A stretch of 64,000 nucleotides of DNA from Athripsodes cinereus. Lineage: Eukaryota > Arthropoda > Insecta > Trichoptera > Leptoceridae. The position numbers and the translations under genes were made by a program. The notes beneath the pieces are model-generated. The model was not told the origin of the DNA. It saw only the letters and a program-made list of their open reading frames with translations, and did no database searches. Positions 46,201 through 59,919 of this stretch are shown here, piece after piece (positions within the stretch are counted from its first letter, which is position 1; every line of letters begins with the position of its first letter). The DNA is taken from the NCBI GenBank assembly GCA_947579605.1, contig OX388314.1, positions 9,238,001 to 9,302,000 of the forward strand. Direction: 5' to 3'.

Positions 46201-49200
46201 ATAGCGGTAAGAAATGTTTAATTTATAGGAACTAAATACATCGCATTGTTTTGATAATGAAGTCGCGAGTGGACACCGACCACCTGCATACGAGTTATAC
46301 CACAGTATAATATAATGCATTTTAAATATTACAATACGTATACAATATAATATGTATTATCTACATACAATGCACATGAGGATTTACGATCAAACACGAG
46401 AAAGTAATTCGAATGGCAACACTGTGGTGGAAAAGGAATGGCATTCGACATTCGAGACTCAATAGGTTCCGCGCAGTCTGAGAGAACTTTCTTCTCTCAC
46501 GAGCCGAGCACTCAAGTGGGCCATGGAAGTATTGGGAAACCCAGCGGGGCCGGTTTTCGGTGATAGTCAACCATGGGAATCGAGTTCGCCAATGTCGATA
46601 AGCATTCAAAAACATTGCACAGACATGAGAGTGAAAGTATACCGAGAGTGGGATCGCTATTATATACAACAATTATTAATATAATGTCTACATAACAGTG
46701 TGGGTACTGGGTATGTACATGATTGTGTTTGTGTCGCCTTCTTACACGCTACAATATACAATATAAAATACATTCATGAAAGTCAACAGTACTTATCCAC
46801 CTACATACACTTCCACTAAATTACCTTTAGCGGTAATGAAACTGTTATTCGTGTGATAATTATCTACGAGAATTGGGTAACCACCAGTCACAACAAAACT
46901 GCATGGAGCGTAATAACGTTACGTACCAACGGTCGGAGGTAAAACCGTCGCAAATCGATAGTGCCTGATGTCTGTGAAATTATACCAACGTTGCTTAAAA
47001 CTATGTTTTAGGAATGTATTGCAATATCTATTTACCTTCGGAATATGACAAAACAACAACATACACGTTTGCTGCACTATCCCGAATAACAATTAAAAAC
47101 GTGTAGGTTAAATCGAAACAAACAGAAAGTTTTTCAAGAAATGCGTACCTAAGTGAGTTGTTGTGGTGGATGTTTGTATTCTTGTTTGTATAATATTGAA
47201 GTAATGATAAATTGATATAAACAACCTTCATGTATGAAAACAATTAAACAATATTCCTATATAAAGTGGGAGACAATGGTTTTATTTTTGTTTACAACTT
47301 CCTACAACTGCTGCATGTACTACTAAGACAATAAATATGTACATACTTATATACTTATTTTGAATATGAATGAATGAATTAATGAAATAAAACATATAAT
47401 AAATAATAACAATACCATTCGTCAAAAGGAAGTACTGAGTGGTCTGGTATATATATCTAACTATTATAGTATAGATACAATATTTATTTCAAGCCGAGAA
47501 ACACACGATGCTAACAATATTTTTCAACTGCACTGCGAAACGCCTTAGCGTTGTTGTAACGGATGTCTTCTACAACAACAATTATTATGACAATTAATTT
47601 ATTATACCTAACAAATTATACAATATATCGTATGAAAACAAATTATTAATTTATTATACCTAACAAATTATACAATATATCGTATGAAAACAAATTATAG
47701 AAGACGGTTTACGTGTTATTTTTATAAAATTTCACACGAAAACAATATTACCTATACCTATTATTCGATGCAGCCAGCAATACGTAACGATAAATAAGAA
47801 AAATAATAATTGCACAATTAGGTTAATATGTCCTTGCATATAGCGACATTCACTAGTTTGCGGACAGTATTGCGAAAATGTCCCACGTACAAAATATAAT
47901 CATAGATACCTACTCGTATCTACTACAAGACAATAACAAACAAGACACAAGCAAGTTTAATACTCATATTATTAATAATAACATATGAACATATTTAGAT
48001 ACAGGTAATATTATACAATAGCATCATTGATATGATTACTATATTAGCAAACGGTATTCGTGGTTTGTTTTATTCTATTTTCAATAACACGACGAATTAT
48101 TTATACATACGCCTCTAATCTTTTAATATAAGTAATACAATTAACATTGATGGATGAATTCTGTTTTATTTACTTGTAGATATTATGTTATGTACCTACT
48201 GCTTACCTACTCCTCGTATTATTATACTTTGCTCTGATGATTTGTTTATAGCCTTTGGTTTGAAGCCGAATACAGGCAGTGATATTATACCTACCTACAT
48301 TATACAAGAATATGAGATATTGCTAATTGGAACAAGCATGCAACACATCACATTCATTTATTACAAAAATAACATGTTCTCTAATAGAGCACATACAAAT
48401 ATTATGTAAATATATGCGTGGAAAAGTGCATTCATTTTCATTGGAAAGCCCCATCACTGAGGATCGGTCATATCAGCTATTTATAGAAGAGACACTCTAA
48501 ATGTCGTCTACACAAGCGATATTTGAAAAACAACTAGGTAAGTTATCTAGACGACGGCCAGATTTATTCCTAGAACATCACGAACGGCGCCGACTGATGT
48601 CTTAAATAATATGTAGTGTAGTGTAGTGTATATTATGTATCTATTAAAAGAATCTAATAACACCAAGTCTGTCTCGGAGTTAAAATGAATGCCTAGCATT
48701 TAATCTGTTGTGATTTGCAGACTGTTTATCTTCGTAACTCAATCGTTTCGATATAATATGTAGTATATTACAGTATTATTATATCTACTACAGTATAACG
48801 TACATACGTGATGTAGGAAGGTAACAAACACACACCCAGACAGTCGCATTAATATCTACATATATACTCATACCATCTATCCATATTACACATGCATACG
48901 GTCCGACCTACGTAATAACACCCTGTCATAACCGGACACATATCAAACACAAACAAAACCTACAAAATAATATTTATGGTAAATCACGAAAATAGACACG
49001 ATGTTTATACATCATATTTATAATAATATGATCATCTTCGTCTATCATAAGTTCTGTGTTATTAGAATACTTTTTGTTTGTCTGGCGGTAAGTTTCGCAA
49101 TAATTTTGATGAGATCGTGATCAATATTATAAACAAGAAAGAATGATGGTCGCAATTAGTCGCCCACGTGAACTTCACAACACGAACGACATAAAGTGTG

Positions 49201-52200
49201 GTGAGTATTTTACTGCACAACTAAGTAGAAAGTATTGTACATAGTGAAGTTGAATGTTTGTGTAATGTGTGTAATATTATGTATGATTGTGTTCTCGGCT
49301 TCTCAGACGGTTTATTTTTATATTAAAATATTTTAATATAAACAAAAAATAACACGCCCCATACGATGTTAAGCGATAAATAGCAATAATAAAGTGTGTC
49401 TATTTCTAAGCTGTACATAGTATACAATGCATGGTATAATAATATAATAGTGTGGCTGGGTCAAGTGTAGTAGGTCGATGTCGACTTCAATATGATTGCG
49501 TTACGATACTACTAGCAACAAAACATTACATGGTTACATCACTTTTTATTGAGCAAACTCAAACAATACACACTCCGCAGCACAGTACCTACCTATCAAG
49601 TACAGTAAAATGAAATGGATTACAAACATACTATCATTTTATCTATCACCACTGTAAAGCCAGACGCATTACGCCGAAATTGATTAACCCACTCAACAAC
49701 TAACTGTGTATTTCAATAATACTTTCATGTAACATCTTGCAGATTAGTACCTGTGTTACTTGCAAAGTGTTGATTTTTTGTTCATTTGAAAACATTTTTA
49801 TCCTCATTTGAACGATTCACCGTTATATGCACGATTTCAGGAATTTAACTTATTTTTAATATGCATTACAGTCATGCTCAAATGGAGACATCTCACAGTA
49901 TGAAAACTTGTTTTTAAAAAGGTACAAATAAATTGTTTTCGAAAACAATATTTTTTATACGCTGCGATTACGAAATTTGGTACAGTAAAATACAAAAGAA
50001 GTGACGTTCTACATATGGTAGCAGAGTTACGTTATGGTAAAATCAACATTACAATATGATTAAATATTTAAACAGTTTCTGGCGTGCCAACTCAATCAAT
50101 AACAATATCAGACATTAAAAAGACAACAACACACTTACAGTACACAATAATAATGTTTTATTTGGTGTTAAACCCAACGAGAATTTATCGTTTGGTGAAG
50201 ATGAAGGCGAGTTTATCACTAAAATTCGATAAACTAGCCCTCTGTGCATTGAATTGTAAAATTGTTATTTTTATAATACTTTCTATTGATTTGAAATATT
50301 TTAACCAATGCACAGTGAAGAACAATATGAATTAAAAAATAAAAAGTCGATCAAAATACATATAAAAATATTAACAGCTATATAAAAATTATTAATTTAT
50401 TATTATAGTTATTCCCGTTCCTATGACAACGATATCAGAGCGCAAGGAATGTCGTGGAAAGAGGTGACGCAATTGGCACAGAGACGCTCTGAATGGAGGA
50501 GGCTGGTTTCTGCCCTGTGCTCCCGAGAGGAGCGTTGAGGGCGATGATGATATAAAAATATTATGGAAGGTATACTTAATTTTACTTAGCATCCTTGAAC
50601 GCGAATTGATATTGCCACTATCAAAATTATGTAATAATGTTTATCTATAAATAAACAAAATGATAAAGAGAAGACATTGGGCAGCGTTCATAACTTGTGA
50701 CAGTTGTTCAATTTGTTTTTATCTTCATGTAGGTACATACGTAATCCTAGGATAAGATTTTGAAACAGATACATAACATAAAATAAAACAAGTATGGCGC
50801 CAATTCTAAAGTGTTTTCCAGACTTGATAATGATAGGCACGGTTTAAAAAATACGTGAACGTAATCGTTGAAACGACAAATTAATTTAATGTTAGTTGTT
50901 ATCTTTGAAGAATATTAATATTTGATTAAATTATAGTAAATTTCACAATACTTGACGTATATCAATTGAGAAAATAATTGAAACGATACCTGTTACAGAG
51001 GTGACCTTTTAAACAAAGAAATAATAAATGATATAACACACGAAAGTGGTGAATATTTAAAAATGACAATAAAAAAAGTAAGAACAATGTCTACAGCAGA
51101 AATCATTCTAAAAATAACACTGTTTTAATTGTTACTATTTTCGTACTTTTAAAGTAATTGTTTCTTCTTTTCAAGTCACCATTGTTATCAGATTGTAAAA
51201 AAGAGTAATTTAAATAGATGTGGCCAACACTGAAAGTACAACATTCGGAATTATTTCGATTTGATTCCTTTGAAAGTATGATACAATCATGAACATCAGC
51301 CACCTCGATGATTTTCCCCTTCGATTCTTCTTTCACTGTTTGCTTTATTGAAAAAAAAAACAGGATAGACCAATGTAATTCATGTTTTTGTTAAGATAAG
51401 GTAAGTGTGTTTGTTTTTCACAGGGTTGTTAGTATTAAGTGTTTAATTACTATATTAATTTGTTCTGTTTTTTTTTTTAATTAAATCTAATTATAGCTGA
51501 AATATGTGTACACTTTTAAAAAGTGTAATGCATAATTTATATTTTTGTCTTTGTGTATTGTTCACACTCAAATGTATTATCTGAAGTGTATCATTGGCTT
51601 TAAATAAATAAATATGTAAAACCTAATTTAAAATATTATTATTTATTAAATAAAGAATTTAATTACATGGCAAAAAGCGCAAAACGCAATTCAACTAACA
51701 ATATAAATGAAATGATTCAAGCCTAGGCGATTGTATAACCTGCCCCAACTAGTCCCATATAATAGTGTAGGTGCTTCATATTGTTAAGTTTATGCAGTAC
51801 GCACCTAATGTAGGTACTAGACGTACTTTAACGTTGAATGTATGCATATGCAACACAACCCGCCTTGAAATGCAAAGGTAGGTAGTAGGATGTATTAATG
51901 TTTGCATAACCTACCTCAACACACACCATATTGTTACTCGCCTACCCATGTGGGACACGTCACCTAATATCACTGCACTAAATCGTTCAATATGCCTATG
52001 CCTACTGCAGTCCGATTGTGAAAATTCTATAGAGTATGTATAATAATACTAATAATAGTACTGATTCCTATAATACTCGTCGTGTATTTAAGTAAAACTT
52101 GGGTCAAAGAAAAATCCTTGCATTATTGAAATGAAGCCAGATATTATGTACATTTATATTAGCATGTCTACTAGCAAATACTAGATGCTAGACAAGCCTG

Positions 52201-55200
52201 TAGTATTATAATTAAACCGCGATGTTGCGAATTAAAACTAGGGCAGGTATACCATATACGTAGCTATACATGGTATATGGAATTAAATAGTGATGAAGCA
52301 TCATTTCAAAATCAAATCTCGTACTATTTGATGTTATATAAAATGAAGGTACTTACGTTGAGGCTTGGGGGGCGGCTGTATCGTGGTGGGTGAGTCCTCC
52401 AAGTCCAAACCTAAAAGGCGCCACAACTGCAAATCTCCCAAACCAGGTTCAAGATGATCAGGAACGCGGTACTGAAGTGTTTCCTCTGCTGTGCATCCTG
52501 GTAAGAATGGATATATTGGTGGGGGTCTTGTTTCTCTGAGCTTTTCCCAATCCAGACTGGAGAAAAATGGATGCCTTCTGATGCTATTATATCTGTAACC
52601 TTCGTCACGGGCTCCCAATCTTTCCAAAGGATTTGATACCAGAAGCTTCTCGACTAAGTCTTTTGCCACGGGATCGAATCCTTCTGGGAATTCATAATCC
52701 ATATTTATGATCTTCTGAAAAATAAGGTATTCATGACCTGCGCGGAATGGTGGTAATCCTGAAACCATCTGGTAGATAATACAGCCAAGGGCCCAAAGGT
52801 CTGACGCTCTCGAAACACTCTTGTCAGTCAGTTGTTCAGGACTTACATACTGTGCAGTTCCTTCGAAACTCATCCGCCGCCTTCTTGCCCTCTCTTCAAT
52901 GGCATCCTTCTCATCACTGTCTTCTCCATCTTTCCTGTTATCGTCTATTTCAGGTTTTAATAATTTTGCTGAGCCGAAATCTGTAACTAACATGTGCATT
53001 TTCTCATCTAGTAATATATTTTCTGGTTTAAGGTCTCTGTGAATGATACCACGTTTGTGCATTTCTTCCAAGGCTAAAACAAGTTCAGCGGTATAGAATC
53101 TTGTACATTCAGGATTGAATGAGCCAACTTTGTTTATATGTGTAAGGAGTTCTCCATTTTTGGCGAATGTAATGACAAAGTATAATCTCTCTGTATCTTG
53201 GAATGTGCAGAATAGTCTGACGAATCCATGTGTGGCATGGTACAACATATTGAGAACTTCTTTCTCTCTCTTAATACATTCGGCTTTCTTCTCTCTGATA
53301 ATGTGTTTCTTCTCGCATACTTTAACTGAAAAGAAAGAAAACACTCGTGACAAACTTTTGAAATACATAAATAAAATTTGCAAGCAATAGTGATGCAGTG
53401 GTGATTTATGCATTGTAATAAAATAAATATGTAAATAATTTAAAGACTTACTGGCATATTCCTTTCCTGTGTGAATATATTTCGCCAAGTACACGGTACT
53501 GAAACATCCTTCGCCGATGACCTTTCCAAAGATGAAATCCTTGGCACTTTTTTTGACATTTGGATTAGGGTCAGCCATTGTCTCCCTGGAGTCGGGAGAC
53601 GGAGATTTGGGCGAAGGCTGAGGGGGTGCAGCTGGAGCTGGGGGAGCCATAGCTACGACGGGCTCTTTTGGCTGCTGTTGCACTGTTGGTTGTTGGCCAA
53701 CGGCCGGACTTTGCGGACGGCCGTTAATCTGTGGAAAATAAAATAAAGCAATTACTAAAACTGTTTTACTATATTAACGTATACCTATAATTATATATCT
53801 CGTTACATAAAATGATCATTGTTTAGAGACTGACAAACGAATGCTCAAACAATTAGCGAATTCCTCATAACAATAAAAACAATTAAGACACTTCCACACA
53901 GTCTTATAGATTTATTCATTAGGTAGAAACTCAAATTATACAAAAAAATCTATGTCAGGTTACAAACACAACAACGATGTTAATTTATGTGGGATAAAAA
54001 CAGTTAGGCAAATGGATAATTATTTGGACCCCTCGCGAATAAAAAATACTTGACACGCTAAACAGGCTGAGGTACACTGTGACTTATCATCTATACATAT
54101 AGTAATATGTATTTTATTTTATAATCTTCCAAACATGTATTATTAGTTTAAATGTATTTAGCATAATAACAGCACAGACATGGGAAACATTTTTACCGAA
54201 AAAAAAAAAAACAAAACTGGTTGAAGGTCATAGTAACTAAAACTTCTCGTCTGGTGATATTTGAGTGAATGGATAATAATGAGGGAGAAGTGACGACGGC
54301 GAAAATCCAAATATTATTATAGCATACAAAGATACGTAGATATGTACCTACTGTGTAGGTATTCTGTGCGGGGCAGTACGTAGACCACTCAGTAAGAAAT
54401 TGCTCTCGCACTCTCTTCCGTGGGTTTTTGAAAATCCTGTGAAATGTGGGTGTTCGAAAAAAATAAAGCAATTTTACAACATAAATTCAGCGATTAGATT
54501 TGCTACCCATCTTGATTGAATGTCTTAATTTTTGCTGTTGTCATGGAGAGGATAACTTGCGTGTTTATTACATGAAGCTGGTCTGCTGGCTACCCCGCTA
54601 TTGGGATTTGCCGTGATGGTGTAGTGTAGTATAGATAAGTGTATAATATTTCATGCTGTGTCTTACTTAGCATTACATACTGTAGGTATTATAATATAAA
54701 GTACACAAAGGTGTCTGGTTTCCTCTGGTGTCTGGACCGGAGGAAATATATTTGCGAACACATGAATAACAAATAAACCACATTAAGGTAGAGGTATATA
54801 CATATATATAAAGTATAAATTTATACTTAATCGTTAGAATCGTACAATATGTATTGAGCTCACTAGATATCACCCAATATATGTATTATAAAGTAGATAA
54901 GTATGCACACGTATACCAGACGTAATCAATTCACTAAAACTCGCCCATACACAAACGACTAAACGATACGACAATAATAATGTTATAAGTCACTCAGTAT
55001 TATATTATTATAATAGTACTGTATAACCAGAACAACAAACATTACATACTCTCGTAATACACGTCTGTATAAATTTATCAAAATAATAATCACCAACGAC
55101 ATATTGATATCCGCAACCAAAACCTGATATAAATTATAAAACTTTATTATAATAACTGAAGAATAAATAATACAAAACGACACAAGTACTACTACTGGCA

Positions 55201-58200
55201 TTGAGAAATCATTGACGTCCGAGTCTCAGGATCATGTGGACGTCTTATGTGTGTACGTGAAGAGGTGATAGCGACCCATGGACACATACTAAATTAATGC
55301 TTTCAAATATTTTCCACACGACGATTGTTATTTCGATATGAAGTTTCTACTGTTTCGAATATTTAAAGTTTGTTACTTTATATAACTACTAGTACTTGTG
55401 CAGTTGTAAACTCTGTAACTGTAATTTTCCACACACAATATGAGTGAACTTGGAGAAGATTCAAGTATCTACTTGTTTTCCAATCATAAATATACTGAAG
55501 TTTTATGTTGTGCTGTATTGAGCTGACAGTAAATATCACATTTAAGTTGTATGAAGCCGAGTTGTAGGAGTATGTAAGAAGTGTAACTAGTAACGACCGC
55601 AGCAAGGAACTTTTACATCAAGCAGTTAATAGGTTGTAGCATAACTGTAAACTAGAAAATATAATAATAATTTACCGAAATATTAGTACACAATTATTCC
55701 CCATTTAGAAATATTAAGACGGCAACATAATAATAATTATGTACGAATGTGGTTGGGAAATATAAAATATGTAGATGTACGGTGGACAGTGGTACGCAAA
55801 CAGACACTATGAATGCACACATTTATATAATAAAAATAATATTATACACAACATTCTACTCCGATAGCTTCATTCCGAGGTTTACCTTGACTTTCATGAA
55901 GGCGAAAAATAAAATCACTAAATCCGGAACTCGAAAAAAGCAGATAGCACTACATAAAATTGCAAAACACAAAAATATCCACATGTAACGCAACAAATCC
56001 AATATATTATCCGGACAAATTACAAAATAAACACATCACTTTGCAATCGAAACGCATTCAATTTTGATATTGAATTTTTTCGCGATTATGCTACAGGAAA
56101 ATTATGCTCACTCGATTCAGAAAAACACGTCCGAACCAAAGAACGATCGCAGCGGCATTGAGCGACGGCGCGACGCGGGAAATGATGAAGACTGGGGGTC
56201 GCGCGTCACATGGTACCCCCCACACTTCTCGTTCCCACTCCATAAAAAGGAGGCTCCCCTCTTCTCCACAGAGTGATGTAGAGAGGTACATACGTGTACG
56301 TAACGTACCATAGCATATTATAAGTATAATATACGATACGATACCACTATAGTTCCACCTACAGTTCTAGCGCAGGAAACTAGCAAACAGTTTTCCTAGG
56401 TGCAAGTGGGATGTAGGCAATATAATATGACTCGCTGTACTAGGTACTGTGTGTTAGGTACATCTTGTACAACTGTTATCCGCTATCTACATCCTTTATC
56501 ACCGTCCTATGCCGATGATGTGATCTATGCTCTTTTTAACGAATAATTTTATGCACACAGATGATCGAGAGGAAGTTCCCTGAACGACCGCGTCAGCTGT
56601 TGAAATCTCAGAAATTATTTTATACTATTCAAATTCCACTAAACACGATGATTTGAATATAATTAAACTTTCCCCGAATGCCGAGTTTTGTTGGAACAAT
56701 TTTTGGTCTTTGTTTTCTTTCTCGCACACTGATTTAGTGGAAAACATATCCAGATCTATGCCAAAATATTTTAACGTGTTATTGGACTTGAGAATCATTT
56801 GAGAAACACGTGAGTAGGTATTTATTATAATTATGTTTACAAAACCAAAACAGACGTAGGATGATCGAAATCTAACTAACTGGAAAAAAATTTACTGAGA
56901 TTTTTCTGAACAATGAAGGTAATGTGAAACTGGGGATATTCAGTATTACTTAACTAAATATTATTTGAAATCATACATCGCACGTGTTGGAGAATTTTCA
57001 CTTTGTATACATTCAAGGCGCCTCTCCCACAAGCGTAATTCTTAACGAAATCATTAGTTTTATAGTGCTTGGTGTTTGTATACATTCAAGGCGCCTCTCC
57101 CACAAGCGTAATTCTTAATGAAATCATTAGTTTTATAGTGCTTGGTGTTTGTATACATTCAAGGCGCCTCTCCCACAAGCGTAATTCTTAATGAAATCAT
57201 TAGTTTTATAGTGCTTGGTGTTTGTATACATTCAAGGCGCCTCTCCCACAAGCGTAATTCTTAATGAAATCATTAGTTTTATAGTGCTTGGTGTTTGTAT
57301 ACATTCAAGGCGCCTCTCCCACAAGCGTAATTCTTAATGAAATCATTAGTTTTATAGTGCTTGGTGTTTGTATACATTCAAGGCGCCTCTCCCACAAGCG
57401 TAATTCTTAATGAAATCATTAGTTTTATAGTGCTTGGTGTTTGTATACATTCAAGGCGCCTCTCCCACAAGCGTAATTCTTAATGAAATCATTAGTTTTA
57501 TAGTGCTTGGTGTTTGTATACATTCAAGGCGCCTCTCCCACAAGCGTAATTCTTAATGAAATCATTAGTTTTATAGTGCTTGGTGTTTGTATACATTCAA
57601 GGCGCCTCTCCCACAAGCGTAATTCTTAATGAAATCATTAGTTTTATAGTGCTTGGTGTTTGTATACATTCAAGGCGCCTCTCCCACAAGCGTAATTCTT
57701 AATGAAATCATTAGTTTTATAGTGCTTGGTGTTTGTATACATTCAAGGCGCCTCTCCCACAAGCGTAATTCTTAATGAAATCATTAGTTTTATAGTGCTT
57801 GGTGTTTGTATACATTCAAGGCGCCTCTCCCACAAGCGTAATTCTTAATGAAATCATTAGTTTTATAGTGCTTGGTGTTTGTATACATTCAAGGCGCCTC
57901 TCCCACAAGCGTAATTCTTAATGAAATCATTAGTTTTATAGTGCTTGGTGTTTGTATACATTCAAGGCGCCTCTCCCACAAGCGTAATTCTTAACGAAAT
58001 CATTAGTTTTATAGTGCTTGGTGTTTGTATACATTCAAGGCGCCTCTCCCACAAGCGTAATTCTTAATGAAATCATTAGTTTTATAGTGCTTGGTGTTTG
58101 TATACATTCAAGGCGCCTCTCCCACAAGCGTAATTCTTAATGAAATCATTAGTTTTATAGTGCTTGGTGTTTGTATACATTCAAGGCGCCTCTCCCACAA

Positions 58201-58466
58201 GCGTAATTCTTAATGAAATCATTAGTTTTATAGTGCTTGGTGTTTGTATACATTCAAGGCGCCTCTCCCACAAGCGTAATTCTTAATGAAATCATTAGTT
58301 TTATAGTGCTTGGTGTTTGTATACATTCAAGGCGCCTCTCCCACAAGCGTAATTCTTAATGAAATCATTAGTTTTATAGTGCTTGGTGTTTTTTTTTTTG
58401 TTTTTGATGTCAGTGTATTTCAGAGATGTAAAGTTTAATATAAAAATAACTCACCACGCAGAACAT
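43236..58466 (-). CDS. Pdk1: 3-phosphoinositide-dependent protein kinase 1
   Basis: Exons on the minus strand: 58466-58455 (proposed MFCV start), 53728-53452, 53325-52357, 43736-43453 and 43358-43236, with GT/AG and matching phases, 554 residues (human PDPK1 has 556). Kinase motifs: GEGCFSTV (76-83), Lys98 in the spliced [11 protein letters not shown] (192-199), DFG (212-214), activation-loop Ser249 in [14 protein letters not shown]. The PH domain covers about 440-545 ([20 protein letters not shown] to [20 protein letters not shown]). The enzyme phosphorylates AGC kinases such as Akt and S6K at the plasma membrane and in the cytosol, downstream of PI3K. The 126-bp intron between exons 2 and 3 is open in frame. 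The activation loop carries an acidic/basic insertion. Exons 2-5 are secure; the first exon is a proposal. Confidence 0.92.
47593..47697. repeat. 52-bp tandem duplication
   Basis: 'attaatttattatacctaac' through 'cgtatgaaaacaaatt' is repeated exactly with a period of 52 bp (starts 47593 and 47645). Confidence 0.9.
50195..50350 (+). mobile_element. Truncated LINE 3' end
   Basis: It carries 'gcgagtttatcactaaaattcgataaactagccctctgtgcattga', then 'ttttaaccaatgcacagtgaagaac' and an A/T tail. It is a diverged member of the 19350 family. Confidence 0.55.
50400..50560 (+). mobile_element. LINE ORF2 C-terminal relic
   Basis: The + strand encodes [20 protein letters not shown] and [19 protein letters not shown] before a stop. 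This is a classic non-LTR retrotransposon ORF2 ending. Only about 50 residues are kept. Confidence 0.7.
54578..54635 (+). mobile_element. LINE 3'-terminal fragment
   Basis: 'gctggtctgctggctaccccgctattgggatttgccgtgatggtgtagtgtagtatag' is the recurrent 3' terminus in plus orientation with a GTAGT-type tail. Confidence 0.55.
57002..58391. repeat. 73-bp satellite array, about 19 copies
   Basis: The unit begins GTGTTTGTATACATTCAAGG, passes CGCCTCTCCCACAAGCG and ends TTTTATAGTGCTTG. Units are nearly identical, which implies very recent amplification. A C-for-T variant (cttaacgaaatc) is found only in unit 1 (57046) and exactly 13 units later (57995), suggesting block duplication. The array ends in a T-run at 58390. 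Confidence 0.97.
58455..58466 (-). other. Pdk1: Candidate Pdk1 start exon (MFCV)
   Basis: On the minus strand ATG TTC TGC GTG is followed directly by GTGAGT, a strong donor, in phase 0. It joins in frame to INGRPQSP at 53728. It is the only nearby ATG-plus-donor combination I found that fits phase and gives a length like other PDK1 proteins. An alternative non-coding leader donor (TAG|GTGAGT) lies at 61999. Internal ATGs at residues 31 and 55 could also serve as starts. Confidence 0.4.
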
Positions 58467-59369
58467 AGCTCCTAGATGTAATTAGAGTCTCCCAACATTA
58501 ATAATATAATGAAACAAATAATTAAACAATAAAGGACGGCTATTGTGTAGATGGCGCCACTAATTAGAAGTTTACTCTCATCACAAAGACAATTTACACT
58601 TATTAAATATGTTATAATATTATATCCATACAATTAGTAGTTAGTAGTAGGCTGGTAATACACACGACGACAGAGTGACGATGGCGACGTTTACTAAACA
58701 CAGAACAGCATAACACAGCTGTAATAACAATCCAGTAAGTATTATATATTGTGCCTTTGGAGGAATATTGATATTAGTAAATATATATATAATATTATAA
58801 CACCTAATCTAATACACTGTACAGCTACACACCGTACAAGGTTTCGCAAAGTAATGCTTCTTCACTATTATGTAAATGCGGTTATATCGACGCTCGACTA
58901 TTGCGTCACGAGGCGATATTAGGTACAGTGATTTACCTACACTTTACACGATATCAACCAATTATTATTACCATTGTAATTATTATTATTTCACTGACCA
59001 ACCCGCCTACGTATTTGAACTAATGTCTGGTAATAGCTTTCATAATATACATCGTAATTACGTACTTCCATTGTACATATGTCAAAAGAGAGCCTCTCAC
59101 CAACAAACGAAGGTGGAATTGATACAAAGTTTAAAGTCACCAAAACAATACCTACTCTATAACGTCAAACGTACGAATCACGTAATTTATACAGGAAATG
59201 CAAATGAAAACAATCATTCCAAAATTCGAAACATTCTTTCTTTCCATCGTAGGTCATAAGACACATTAAACAAAAAAATATTATTGTTAAAACATACGAA
59301 TAGCGCATGCTGCAAGTGTGATGCTGTTTAACGTCATTAAATAACTTAGAGTAAAATATGTGAAAGGAT

Positions 59370-59552
59370 GCACAAAATAAATTTCAATTGTAAATGGAAC
59401 AATGGCAAGACGAGCTTTACGGATAGATCGTTAAGAGCTGCGGGTCTCAAATGCTGGAACAAGCTAGATCTGATTCCGCGAGAGGAGCCGAATGGAGAGG
59501 GCTTCAGAAGAAAGCTGAAAACACACACATTTGCCGGGAGCTTCGGACGATA
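59370..59552 (+). mobile_element. LINE reverse transcriptase terminal fragment
   Basis: The frame encodes NGKTSFTDRSLRAAGLKCWN, KLDLIPREEPNGEGFRRKLK and THTF. This matches the C-terminal 'F..RSLRAAG.K.WN.LP......FRRKLKTHLF' ending of insect non-LTR retrotransposon reverse transcriptases of the Jockey/CR1 type. It is 5'-truncated and short. Confidence 0.65.
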
Positions 59553-59919
59553 GACGCACAACACGGCGATCTTGAGGTTACGTTATCAATGAACAGCGTT
59601 TTGTAAATTGACCTTAATATAGTACAACATAGTACAATACATTTAACAATGTTGTTAAGTTAGAACCTACAAAGAAAATCTGTAATTATGGCTTATAACG
59701 AGATATTATTATGTAGGTACGGTACATATGCCATTGATAACTCCAATACAATAACAACAACAGGGAACTGATCTGATGACTGATGATGATGACATAATAC
59801 GACAAAAATACAACGGAATTAATACAACATCCTGACGTCAGAACACGGAAACTATAAATAGACGTAACTAAGCCATGCAATGAAAAATTTAATGAGTTAT
59901 TTTAAACGACTATTACTAA

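Larger units (their letters stand above)
43737..52356 (-). other. Pdk1: Large Pdk1 intron between kinase and PH exons
   Basis: The donor C|GTAAGT at 52356 and the acceptor TTACAG before 43736 define an 8.6-kb phase-1 intron. It is AT-rich, with a 52-bp tandem duplication (47593) and LINE fragments (50195, 50400). Short frames near 45273 and 46361 lie in slightly GC-richer DNA but have no recognisable product. Confidence 0.7.
53729..58454 (-). other. Pdk1: Proposed Pdk1 intron 1 with satellite
   Basis: If the MFCV exon is right, this is the first coding intron. It contains a LINE 3' terminus (54578), a small CpG-richer patch (about 56120-56290), and the 73-bp satellite (57002-58391) directly next to the proposed donor. 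No additional coding exon is supported. Confidence 0.5.

Noticed and set aside
46361..46672. 103-codon minus-strand frame in a GC-richer part of the Pdk1 intron
   Set aside because: No similarity to a known protein and no splice sites in a phase that fits Pdk1.
53326..53451. In-frame read-through of the 126-bp Pdk1 intron as a kinase insert
   Set aside because: GTAAGT and TTTTCAG boundaries are present, and splicing restores the invariant AIK lysine motif (EYA/IKVCEKK). The read-through peptide is hydrophobic and breaks the kinase N-lobe.
56104..56313. CpG-richer patch with several overlapping short frames and a CATAAAAAG word
   Set aside because: It could be a promoter, but there is no gene on the plus strand downstream and no exon or donor to link it to Pdk1. 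The overlapping frames are a by-product of GC content.
57002..58391. Second regular array, CRISPR-like at first sight
   Set aside because: 73-bp units are identical end to end with no spacers; it is a tandem satellite.
58876..59259. 127-codon open frame
   Set aside because: Composition is tyrosine/asparagine-rich as expected from AT-rich DNA; no motif, no splice context, no family resemblance.
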